Assembly: GCA_951812925.1 (NCBI GenBank)
Contig: OX638370.1
Location: 5,914,001 to 5,978,000, forward strand
Direction: 5' to 3'
Length of the DNA: 64,000 nt
DNA from: Calliopum simillimum
Lineage: Eukaryota; Arthropoda; Insecta; Diptera; Lauxaniidae
Positions within the stretch are counted from its first letter, which is position 1; each line of letters opens with the position of its first letter. Of the stretch, positions 53,338-64,000 are shown one piece after another. The notes beneath the pieces are model-generated. The model saw only the letters and a program-made list of their open reading frames with translations, did not search any database and was not told the origin of the DNA. The position numbers and the translations under genes were made by a program.

Positions 53338-56300
53338 ATGGAAGTGCATAAGCAAACTCGCCAAGCCATCAAGTCGGCGATAACACATATCTCAAACTTT
53401 TGTTCGAGCACTAATGCATCACTGGCCGAAATCAAGATCCGTATGGACAAAGTCGAGGATCTTTATAAGCAATATGAAGCAGCTCAGCTCCAAATTGATA
53501 TCTGCACCACATCTGCATCCGACAAACTAATTGAAGAAGCATATCGTATTGATATGGAAAATAAGTATTTTCAACTTAAGTCTAATTACGCAGAGCGCCT
53601 AAGAGAAACATCTCCTGGATCTCATCCCGCAGAACAGGTATCTTCTAATCCATCATCTCTTAGAACATCAAGGTGCAATGAGTGCAATCATCCAAAGGAT
53701 GTCTAGCAACACTAGTATTAGCACCAATCCAGAATCAGTTCAATCTTCACCACAAATTCAACCACCACCACAATTGCAACAACATGAACTACGCCTTCCA
53801 ACCATTCAAATAACAGATTTTGATGGCACATTTTTGAATTGGATAAGATTTCGTGATCTTTTTGAGGCAATGGTTCATAGCAGGCCCACAATATCAAACG
53901 TGGAAAAACTGGAGTATCTACAAACTAAGTTGAAGGGTGAAGCACTTTCCATCATTAAACATCTTAAGCCAACTAATGACAACTACGAACTTGCTTGGCA
54001 ACTAATCAAGAAAAAATTTGACAATTCTGACAAAATCAATAAAGCATATTTTGAACTGCTTTTCGATCAACCTACAGTAAAAATATTTTCAGCAACCGAA
54101 ATAAAGCGCTTCTATAATAATACTAATGAAAGCATCAATGCACTGAAGGTCCTCAACGAACCAGTTGATCAATGGGATTCGGTGTTGCTTTTTCATTTAG
54201 AGAAGAAATTAGATAGCGAAACTCATATGCTATGAACAAGAAAAGCTGGACAACAAGCAACATTTCAACAGTTCTTGAGCTTTTTGGAAGAGCGAGTATT
54301 CGAGTTAGAGAACACACAAATGAGCTCAACACATTCTTCAAAGTCGAATGTTCAATTGCAACAACATGTCTTCGACAAAAAAGCTCGTGCTTTTTCTTCT
54401 GTAGTTCAAATATGTCCGATCTGCAACAAAAATCATTATTTGTATCACTGCAATAATTTTAAGGCTCTCGATGTCAAAAGCAGGTTCAAGATTGTTCGTG
54501 AGAACATTATCTGCATTAATTGCTTTGGAGAAAAACATCAGCTCAGTGAATGTTAGTTTTCTTCATGTAAATCATGCAACGCTAAGCACAATTCTCTACT
54601 ACATGTTTTAGAAGAGTTTACATCAATCAAACAGCAAAATTCTTTAAGCGTAAATTCAAGCTATCCAAGTGAAGAAAAATACACACTTCTTCCAACAGCG
54701 GTCTTAATGATTCGAGATGCTCTCGATGTACTACAGCCGTGCCGTGCTTTACTTGATTCCGGTGCACAATCAACTCTCATCACAGATGCTTGCCACATCA
54801 TGCGGTATTAAGGCCAAGCAATACAACAACGAAATTACGTGTCGTTTTTGATGCCTCCTGCAAATCTACAAATGGTTTATCACTCAACGATCAAATGTTG
54901 ATAGGACCTACAATTCAGAACGATTTGTTCACTTTACTCATCAAATTTTGCAAGTATCAAATTGGATTTACTGCAGATGTCGAAAAAATGTATCGGCAAA
55001 TACTTGTACATCCTGATTATTGATCAAAACAACGAATTCTTTGGCGTGATACAAAAGATGATCCAATAGTGGAATATGACTTGAAGACAGTCACATTTTG
55101 GACTTCATCGGCTCTTTTTCTTGCTACGCGAACTTTGCATCAAGTTGCATTTGACTACATGGAATGTTATCCTGATGCTGCGACAGAAATTTTACAGAAT
55201 TTCTATGATACGTTGATGATTTCATGTCCTGCTCTCCTGATTTGACTTCTGCAATCAAACTAAAAGATAATATTTGCACTATTCTTACTAATTCCGGTTT
55301 CCATCTTTGCAAGTGGGCATCAAGCTCGATTGACTTCATCAATCAAGTGCCAAACAAGGACAGAGAAACATCATCAGAAACTATAATCGATGAGACACAA
55401 ACCGTCAAAATCTTAGGACTTCTTTGGGATACAACAAATGACTGCTTTAAGTACAGCGTTTCTTTGCAGGCTATGGAAAACAACGTCACAAAACGTGCAG
55501 TTCTCTCGGATATTTCGAAGATATTTGATCCTATTGGTTGGTTGTCTCCGCTTTTCATAACGATGAAGATTTTTATGCAAAAACTCTGGTTAAAAGGCAT
55601 CGATTGGGATCAAAACTTGCCAGATGATCTTTTATGTTAATGGATCAACTACCGACACAATGTCAACAGCATTAAGAACCTAAAAATTCCAAGATGGATC
55701 AAATATTCAAATGAAGAAAACATCGAGCTTCATGGTTTTGCTGATTCGTTGGAGCTGGCGTACGCAGCAGCAATTTATATCTGCGTTCTCCATAGTGATG
55801 GTTCAATTTCAACGTGCTTAATAGCAGCTAAAACAAGAGTAGCTCCTGTCAAGCAAATCACACTTCCCAGACTGGAACTGTGTGCTGCACATTTGATGGT
55901 CAAACTTATTAAAAAGGTTCAAGAAGCATACCAGTTTCCAGATGTAAAATTTTTTGGTTAGTCTGATTCTACAGTAGTTTTGGCTTGGATTTCGGACCAT
56001 CCACGGCGCTGGAAGACGTTTATCGCAAACCGAACCTCATATATCATTGGAATAATATCTGCACAGCAATGGAGGCATATTCGTTCGGAACAAAATCCAG
56101 CAGATCTTGCAACAAGAGGTATTTTACCATCAGAACTAATTCAAAACACTTTATGGTGGCATGGTCCGGATGTATTAAAAAACAGCAATTTGGTATGCAC
56201 TCCACCAGTAGATATTAACAAAGACATTAATTTGGAAGAACGCAAGGTAACTATATCAAATGTTATTATAAGCTCAAATATTGGCTTTTTAGAACGATAT

Positions 56301-57756
56301 TCGGACTGTAATAAGCTAAAGAGAATTACCGCATATATAAACGGTTCTCGAAAAACTGTTAAACGAAAAAGCACAAGGCAAAATGTACAGGATTTTTGAC
56401 AGTCCAAGAACTTGAGTCTGCTCATGATGTTCTTATTAAAATTTCACAAGAAATTTATTTCAAACAAGAAATTAAGGTTCTATCTTCCGGCAAGCAAATT
56501 CAACAATCACATTTCTTAGCTTCGTATGCGGCGTTCATTGTTCAAAATGGTATTCTTAGAGTTGGTGGCAGAATACATAGCGCCAACGTCAGTTTTAATC
56601 AAAAACATCCTTATATTCTTCATAAAAATTGCCATTTAACTGAACTTATCATTAAGTATTATCATTTGAAATATCTTCATGCAGGAGGAAATCGACTGTT
56701 ACAGTATTTACTTGGCCTTAAGTATTGTATATCTGGCCTCACACATGTAATAAAAAAATGCGTTTACAAGTGCACAACATGCATGGGATTTCGAGGTAAG
56801 CCTTTTGAACTACAAATGGGTGAACTTCCACGACATCGTTTTGAATCTGGTGGATCTGCTTTCCTTAACGTCGGAGTCGATTACGCTGGACCAATCTTTA
56901 TCAGATCTTGGAAAGGTCGTGGTTCCAAAACATACAAATGTTGGATTGCTCTGTTTATTTGTCTAGTTAAAAAGGCAATTCATCTCGTACAAGTAACTGA
57001 TTTATCAACTGAATCCTTTATCGCAGCACTTCGTCGATTCATAGCCCGTCGTGGTAAACCGTAGCATTTGTACTCGGATAATGGTACAAATTTTATTGGC
57101 AGCAATCAGAAATTGAAGGATTTGTACAATTTTTTAAATCAAAATGCAGTACAAAATTCAATTAATCATGAAATGATAGAACAGCAAATTCAATGGCATT
57201 TCTCTCCACCAACTGGACCACATTTTGGTGAAATGTGGGAAGCTGGAATAAAGTCAACCAAATATCATTTGAAACGAATTCTTGGTGATGCTTTGTTGAT
57301 GTATGAGGAACTGCATACTTTATTGTGCCAGGTAGAGGGATGCTTGAATTCTCGGCCATTGTGCAACAAGATTGCAGGTGACATTGATCCACTTACTCCA
57401 GCTCATTTTCTCATTTTTCGATCGATGGAGACTGTTCCAAATGAAAACTTAGATAGTTCAAAAACTAATCATTTAAATCGTTGGTTATATATTCAGCGTC
57501 TTGTACAACAATTGTACAATAATTAAAACAACTTCAGCAACGCCCAAAGTGGTCTCAAAAATTAAAAAACCTTGAAAATGATGACATTGTTATTATAAAG
57601 GACGACAATCTTCCTCCGGCTAAATGGGTAATTGGAAGAGTTATTGCTACACATCCTGGTCCGGACGGATTAGTACGAGTCGCAACAATCAAAACTATCA
57701 AAGGAATTTTGAAACGTCCTATCGTTAAATTATGTCCTTTATTTATTGAAATTTGA
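53338..57756 (+). pseudogene. BEL/Pao gag-pol polyprotein, multiply broken
   Basis: In order: Gag start MEVHKQTRQAIKSA (53338-53706); frame change to 53678-54235 with the DUF1759-type capsid block (TDFDGTFLNWIRFRDLF); zinc knuckles (CPICNKNH, CINCFGEKH) ending at an in-frame stop 54554-54556; aspartic protease LLDSGAQSTL at about 54750; a jump with loss of the sequence between protease and RT; RT LRVVFDASCKS and FTADVEKMYRQI, then YVDDF in a shifted frame at about 55210; Pao-type connection LGLLWDT, FDPIGWLSP; RNase H FADS, LPRLELCAA; integrase CTTCMGFR, VDYAGPI, SDNGTNF and EMWEAGIKS; C-terminal IKDDNLPPAKWVIGRV. Several stops (for example 55021, 55638, 56397, 57062, 57524) make it non-functional. 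Confidence 0.9.
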
Positions 57757-57784
57757 AAGAGGATCCTTTCAAAGGAGGCCGAAA

Positions 57785-57936
57785 TGTTCAAATCTACTTT
57801 GTTATGTTAAGTGTTTTTTAATTTAATTAGTTTTGGAATTTTTCACCATTTTGAAATTTTATTATAAAATTTTTCATTTTTTAATTTCAATCGTTCACGT
57901 ACATCCAAACTATCTAAATCGTTCCTTAAATAAATA
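57785..57936 (+). repeat. 3' LTR of the BEL/Pao element (shortened)
   Basis: TGTTCAAATC... matches the 5' LTR over about 150 bp and then stops agreeing after ttccttaaataaa. A purine-rich tract, aaaggaggccgaaa, at about 57771-57784 lies directly before it and is the likely plus-strand primer. Confidence 0.75.
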
Positions 57937-57941
57937 GATAG

Positions 57942-60280
57942 GAAGATTAAAATTTAAGCAATGTGATGACTTCATATTATATTTATGTGTACGATATTAT
58001 TAACTAGGTTAATATTTAGCTTTCTCTTGGTGGTCGCCGCATAGATTTTAGTGAATATAGTGAATTATAACGTTTGGAAAAGCTATGTTTTCTAGGGAAA
58101 TATAAATGTTGGACGCAGACGGCTACACCCCAGCTAACGAAGGAAACGTTCGTTACAAGGGTAACCCAAGAATTTTTTTTTTTTGTAAAACAAGTCAGAA
58201 AATCAGTTTTAATCCTATACCTCCTCACGAAAACATTTTGTTAGTCTGGGCCTGCTCTATCACCACCCCATATAACACACATGTTGCATTCATTTGGAAA
58301 CTTCATTTTTTGTTTAATTCTACACAAAAAACATTTTGGCAAAATTCCAATACACATGGATTAAAATCCATTAAATGAAACGAATTTTTTTTTCATCTAT
58401 TTTTTTCGCTGGGCATATTTTTGATGATGTTGGATACAAAAAATGCATGCAAAAACAATGCAGTGGTAAATAAATAAAATAACTCCAATTTGAAACAGAA
58501 TAAAATTCAACACTCGAATTTTTAAAACAAAAAAAGAAAATAAAAAATAATTGAATATATTTTTTTTTTAAACGCTTTACAATTATTGGTTTTATGTTAT
58601 TGCTGTTAATGAATGTTTTTCACATTTGCACAATATGGCAACGCTGCATAATGTAAAACAATATTTTCCGTTTTTGACTGTGTATGCAAGTATAAACAAA
58701 TATATGTTTAAAAATATGCTTTTCAATGAGTATCAATATCAGTACTGTTATTAAGGCAAATCCCAGTAAACAATTAATCAAATTGTTAACTGGGCAGTCT
58801 TCACAAAATGCAATTTAAAGGAATTGTTTGGGAAAAAGTAGCATTGGCATTCGAAGTGGAATGAAAATGCCCTGAAAGTTGGAAGATTCATTAATTTTGC
58901 ATATGTATTGTATTTACTGGGTTCCTAAATGCAACGTGCTGATTCGATAATTAATAGCTGTTGACTTTGGCTGAACAAAAAATTAATAAAAATAGTAAAA
59001 GACATTAACGCTGACTTTTGTATGAATTTTTTTTTTTTTAACTTTTTTTTGTGTTCATTTTCCATTTGCATTATAAAATTTAATACATATTTTTTTTTTC
59101 TTTCGTACGATATTTTATGTTTGTACATAAGTTGGCAACAAATATTGCTTGTGCAAAATATTTTTGATAATTTTCAATAATTTGAGTCATTAAAGTCATT
59201 CACATTATTTTTATTACATTTTTACGCATAATTCGTAAGTTTTCAGCATTTCAATTTGCCATTTTTGTCCCGCGCATAAGTTGTCAACTTACGTATAAGT
59301 TGCCAAGGTTTTGCATGGAGACCTCACTACTTAGGTTATAACTTCAAAAATTGCTCTCAGCCCATCAAATTTCAAGCAAAATTTGACACAAGATAGATTC
59401 TAATACGCAGATTTCGAAAATCATTGTCCCGTAAAAAGTTGGTAACTTGAGTTACAAACTTTTACGTTGGATGTATTGATTTGTAGAATGTTTTAAGCCA
59501 TACTAAAACAGTTTTCAGTAAAAGTGATTATAATAATAGTATTAAAACCATAATTAAGATTAAAATAAAACCATTAATTTATAGCTAAATAATAGTTAAA
59601 CGAGCTTGACAACTGAACAACCGCTTCACGCACAGTTAGACAGTAGTTGGATGATAATCGATTGTAGCAGTAACCCTGGTTATGATGCAGTAAGTACCAA
59701 CTGTCAAATATAATCGTTCAAAGAAAACAGCTGATCGTGGATGGAAAGAGGATGGTGGAATACAGGCATGATATTCACACTTCTCCAATAGTACTTTTTT
59801 TTTAAAAGCCAATAATACTTTGGGTACTTTTTGTTTTTACAGCCTTGTGTACATGAAATATAAGCCGTGTTCACGATCCGGAGCATTTAGACTTGCAAAG
59901 TAGCAAAATAGCAATAATTTCCACTTGATTGTGAGCAATATTAAAATTATAAACATTGTAAGCTACAAATAAATGTATTTCTCTGAGAAAATCGTATGAG
60001 CAAAGAGAACGAGAGCATAAACAAAAAAATTTTTATTTGGAAAATGACATGATATTTTTTTACTATAGGTTTTTAGTATAGAAAATGTAAATGTAAATTC
60101 AATCCTATATATTTTGTTGTTGTATAGCAAAATTTTTCAACACTTATTTACAAATGCTATGATGCAAGACCTTTTGCACCGGATCGTGTACATGGCTATA
60201 GAAAAGAAACATTGTGCATAAATTTATTCGCTTCACCCACGCATTATTCGATGAGCATTATTTATTTACTTGAATAAAGT
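57942..60280. other. AT-rich DNA without a recognised gene
   Basis: Only short frames, none resembling a known protein. 59270-59470 contains 'gcataagttgtcaacttacg' and 'cccgtaaaaagttggtaact', which might be an old repeat. Long T-runs occur at 58170, 58560 and 59030. Confidence 0.5.
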
Positions 60281-61010
60281 TGAGGAGTGATTTTTCAAAA
60301 GGGCGTAAAACCACTTCCGACCTCGAATAAACCTAAGAATGCCATCGGCATTACCATGCATCCTCTAGTTCAAAATTCATAACAGAAAATGCATTTTTCC
60401 AAGATAAAATCGTGATCAAAAGTCGCATTTCGGAACAAAAGGGCTTATTTCCATATAATTTCATAGAAATTTTTAAAGTTTGATACAAAAAAATGTATTT
60501 CGAATAGTCGCCGAAGAAACCCTTAATATTTTTTATATGCCCCAGACTATATAGGGGCTCATGGTTGAATTACCCTGGTTGCAGCGATAACAAATGCTGC
60601 TTCTTCTTAAACTACAAAAATGTCAAAATTTTCTACTCTTTGCCATAACTTGCCATAACCTTTGTTATTAAATCATGATAGGGGCTTACATACCATGCCT
60701 ATAGATAGCAACTTAAATTTCCAAATGGTGAAATAAGAGTGATTTATAAAAATTTCCAAACAAAAGGGCTTATTTCCAAATGTTTCAGAACAAAAGAGCT
60801 CATTTCCAAATGTTTTTTACATTTTGCAATTACTACAAATATGTAAGAATAAAAATGTTAAAGGGATTAGAATCTTTGGTCAACTCACTATAACACTGGA
60901 GGCATTAAAAAAAAAAAAAATAAGTTATTGTAAACAGCCCCTAAAAGTTTTTTCTCATTACTGAAAATTTGTTTAACACGGTTTTACGCCTTTTGAAAAA
61001 TCACTCCTCA
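60281..61010. mobile_element. MITE-like element with ~30-bp terminal inverted repeats
   Basis: Left end tgaggagtgatttttcaaaa followed by (g)ggcgtaaaacc (60281-60312); right end is its reverse complement (60980-61010) with a one-base length difference. 730 bp, no transposase. Inside, 'aacaaaagggcttatttcc' is repeated three times (about 60437, 60762, 60785) with variants. Flanks share AGTT next to the ends, a possible target duplication. Superfamily unknown. Confidence 0.8.
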
Positions 61011-62146
61011 GTTCATTTCCAAAAAAAAAACTGTAATATTTGGTGTCGAAGTTTGGCGAACTTTGCGAATAAATATAAATAAAATACGCGTAAGGGTTAA
61101 TGAAGCACAAAATCGTGAATCAAGAAATACAAAAAAATCACTTTCGTGAATAGAAAAAATCCTTATTTTAAACACTAGTGTATCCTGCACCCAAATCAAT
61201 AAATGTAAAAAGTTATGTTTACTATCTGTGGGCTTTTGACAAAACAACCTAACTCGAAACTGACGAAAAGCCAAAAAAGCATATTCGAATTTTATATTTA
61301 TGACTAAAATTATGCAAAACTGTCCAATTTTGACATAGATATTTTTGCTAAAAGTACTCTAATAATTCTTCTTCCAATGGTTGAGTATTTGGTAAATTTA
61401 AGTAAACTTGTTCGTAAAATCTCAGTACCAATATCAAAGTTATAACAACAACAATTTGTTGACTTATTAAGTCTTTAGCTTGGATCAGAGCTGAGCACGT
61501 AGATACCGCCAAACGATTTTGACATCTAGTTTTTATCAAGTTTTATTCAGAAAATATTCTCCGCAGATTTGCAGAAGAAATCCCAGTGAAGTATTTAGTG
61601 AATTGCTATAGCAAGTTTACATACTAATCACACAAAAAATTACGAAAGGACTTTTTCTAGGCGAAAGTACTTCAGTACTTTTGTAAAGTCAATAGTACCA
61701 AAAAAAGTACGATTCCACTACAAATATCATCCCTGGTGGAATACAAGTTCCGGTGATAGTATCGGTCTCTCTAGCAACTAGGTAAGACGTGTTCTTAACT
61801 TATCTCAACCATCTTTGGACGGAACGTAGATTTTCGTGTCTAAATCAATATGTGGCTTATTAGCGGACACTGACTAGTACCGTAGGCTTTGTTTTCTAGG
61901 AATTTCCTCACCTGATCAGAGAGTGTAGCAGTGGCGCGTGATCTAGTGAACGAACAAGACAGAAAGGTTAGCAGAGGGCAACGGAGAAGCAATGGTGGCG
62001 GAACTCTCCTGATATCTGAAATATTCCATTGACGCACAGTGGCGTAAAAGTGATTTTTTTTTTTAGGTTAAAGTCAACTTTTTGACGATTATAATTAACC
62101 GATTGAAACGTTATTTTTTCTAAAATATAAGATAATGCATTTTTTA
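61011..62146. other. No gene recognised
   Basis: AT-rich. Short frames such as 61008-61274 and 61840-62037 on minus do not resemble known proteins. Confidence 0.4.
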
Positions 62147-63015
62147 TTGGGTGTGTGCATTAATTTCCATCGTTTTTCAAAAGATGTCGCCATCATGGTG
62201 AGTTAAATGTTAGATCAGAAACGTCATATCTGAAGCTTAGGAATCTGTCAACAACTCTGCATCATTAGATTTGAAAATTTTCATCCGCATCATAAATTTA
62301 AATTTTACTGTGCTCCAAAATTTGCGGGAAGTTTTACTTTACTATATTTCAAAGAAAACAGCTGCCGAAAGTCATCGCATTCTTGTAGAAGTTTATGGGG
62401 ACTATGCTCCAGCTGAATCAAGCTCTCGTGAGTGGTTTTGACGGTTTAAAAGTGGTGATTTTGATGTCGAAGACAAAGAACGTCCTGGTCAGGACCAGCT
62501 AGGTGTGATCCATTATGAGCTGTTGCCAGGTGGCCAAACCATTAATGCTCAACTCTATCGTCAACAATTGATCCGATTGAAGCAGAAAATCCAGGCAGAG
62601 CGGCCAACGTATGCGACCAGACACGAGTCAATCATTTTCCACTACGATAACGCTCGGCTACATATTGCTGCCCCAGTCAAAAATTACCTGGAAAACAACG
62701 GATGGGAAATTTGGCCTCACCCGCCTTATAGCCCAGACCTTGCATCATCAGACTACCATTTGTTTCGATCGATGCAGAATGCCCTATCAGGAATACGCTT
62801 CACTTCAGTTCAAGATATCGAAAATTGGCTCGATTCGTTTTTGGCCGCCAAGCCGGCGCAGTTTTTCTGGGATGCAATTCATAAATTGCCAGAAAGATGG
62901 GAAAAAGTAGTGACTAGCGATGGGCAATACTTTGAATAAAATACATTGTACCATTTTCTTTAAATAAAGTCTCAAATAAAAAAAAAAAACGATGGAAATT
63001 AATGCACACACCCAA
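62147..63015 (+). mobile_element. Second mariner copy, internally deleted
   Basis: 869 bp between TIRs beginning TTGGGTGTGTGCATTAATTT (62147-62177) and a perfect reverse complement at 62985-63015, with TA on both sides. About 400 bp of the transposase is missing. It shares only TTGGGTGT with the ends of the mariner at 6710-7995, yet the coding part is nearly identical. Confidence 0.92.
62360..62939 (+). pseudogene. mariner transposase, deleted copy
   Basis: Coding similarity to 6955-7907 starts near 62365 (AESHRILVEVYGDYAP) with a stop in place of Arg in the REWF(R)RF block. At 62493 the frame jumps from 'cgtcctggtcag' straight to 'gaccagctaggtgtg', dropping the second HTH, the linker and the first catalytic Asp. 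The rest is open to 62939 with the second and third Asp (HYDNARLH; YSPDLASSDYHLF). It cannot encode an active enzyme. Confidence 0.88.
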
Positions 63016-63017
63016 TA

Positions 63018-64000
63018 TTAATTCTATGTTTGGCCAGATTTTTTGTTTTGGCATTTCGTTAAAAATGGTGGACTCAAAAAAGCGTGGAGAAAAAATTAAA
63101 TTAAATGTTTTAAGGCGCCATATTGGATGCGCCATTTTGGATTTTTAATGAAGAACCAAAAAAAAAAAAAAAAAAAATAAAGCCAGACAGATTAATAGAA
63201 AATTCATAAAAGAAGATTTTAGAAAAAAATGTCGTTTCAATCGGTAAATTGTTATGATCGGTAGTGGTGGCACGACTCCGGCTCCGGTTGACATTTTACT
63301 CATGTCTTATCCTTATTCGATTTATCATCCATCTCATCTTTCACCATAGTTATACATCCATTATAAACGTAAAGAGTGAAATAAAAATAATAGTGAATGA
63401 TGAATTGTCTTTTCTTTGACTGGGAATAATTTTTTGCATACAAAACCTGGACTACGACGTCTGTAGCCAGGCTAATGGCGAAAAAAGTTCATTACAATGT
63501 TAAATGAACACAGTTGAGACAAATGATAGTTTTTGTTGAATTCTCATTACAAAAATTAAATGACTATTCTAAGCGTGTAGTGATTTTACTCTGGTGTTTA
63601 GAAATCCATGTTTTAAGTGTATATTATATGATAGAACTACAATTATTTAATTTATAAAACACACAATGCCTCTAGTCAAAAGACTAAAATTAGATAATAA
63701 GTTAATATTATAAACTACGTTTAAATATTAATTACAGCAAATATACAAAATATATGAAGTAATCCAATATTATGGTTATTATGAAACCAAAACAATTATT
63801 TAATGCAATATTATTTAACAAATTTATTTAATTTAACAACCACTATATAATTAAAATTTATTCAAATTCCTTTTTTTTTATTCTGTTACTAAAATTTGCC
63901 TAAAATTTTTCATGTCATAACACGCTAATCGCATTGTTATCTTTCCGCATACTTACATACGTAATTACTACATTCAATTAAATTGACAATTATTTTCATA
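63018..64000. other. No gene recognised
   Basis: AT-rich to the window end. A piece at about 63060-63140 ('aaatggtggactcaaaaaag', 'ggcgccatattggatgcgcc') resembles non-coding fly repeats with 'atggcggattcaa' phrases as at 45880. Confidence 0.45.

Larger units (their letters stand above)
52986..57936 (+). mobile_element. BEL/Pao LTR retrotransposon, decayed
   Basis: Short LTRs (5' about 52986-53162; 3' 57785-57936) begin with (T/A)GTTCAAATC and are similar over about 150 bp. Between them lies a BEL-order gag-pol (gag, aspartic protease, RT, RNase H, integrase) broken by stops, frameshifts and a deletion between protease and RT. GATAG at 52981-52985 and 57937-57941 may be the 5-bp target duplication, which is the usual length for BEL/Pao. 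In that case the 3' LTR ends about 25 bp earlier than the 5' LTR. Confidence 0.88.

Overview
This is AT-rich DNA from an insect nuclear genome, most likely a higher fly (Diptera, Brachycera). The evidence is GT-AG introns, jockey and LOA-like LINEs, BEL/Pao and gypsy LTR retrotransposons, mariner copies with TA target sites, and a tandem family of secreted fibrinogen-related proteins (FREPs). There is no bacterial-style operon and I saw no tRNA or rRNA gene. The species cannot be named from the sequence.

Layout. 1-5055: an apparently intact jockey-type LINE with two ORFs, 3'UTR repeats and a poly(A) tail. 6710-7995: a mariner copy with near-perfect TIRs and one frameshift. 8218-8697: a long inverted repeat. 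9289-21858: an old LOA/R1-like LINE on the minus strand, split inside its RNase H region by a young 10.8-kb gypsy-type element (9980-20775). That element has two almost identical 2.55-kb LTRs, a tRNA-Lys primer site, a Gag with an N-terminal RING-H2 finger, and an intact pol in the -1 frame after a slippery heptamer. 22440-22775: a hAT transposase relic. 23095-24290 and 26215-27470: two unrelated AT-rich minisatellites.

24786-51116 holds the host genes, the FREP cluster. It contains a deleted pseudogene (A) with an inverted copy of its last exon, and four full-length four-exon genes: B and C on plus, D and E on minus. B carries a large Thr-rich mucin-like insert. D and E lie in a duplicated block of about 3.1-3.3 kb. 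Each block also carries a promoter-exon 1-partial exon 2 fragment on the opposite strand, pointing into the 3' end of the complete gene. All copies share the exon plan signal peptide / coiled coil / Cys motif + linker + fibrinogen domain / fibrinogen C-terminus, with conserved intron phases (0, 2, 2). The products are probably secreted lectin-like proteins of immunity or saliva.

Among the genes are further LINE relics (29690-30167, 38530-40790), a ~1-kb near-perfect hairpin (46195-47190) and degenerate tandem repeats. 52986-57936 is a decayed BEL/Pao element with short LTRs. 60281-61010 is a MITE-like element with 30-bp TIRs. 62147-63015 is a second mariner, internally deleted, whose coding part nearly matches the first but whose TIRs differ. 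The rest is AT-rich DNA without recognisable genes.

Exon borders, element borders and homologies were read by eye. Nothing was aligned or searched.
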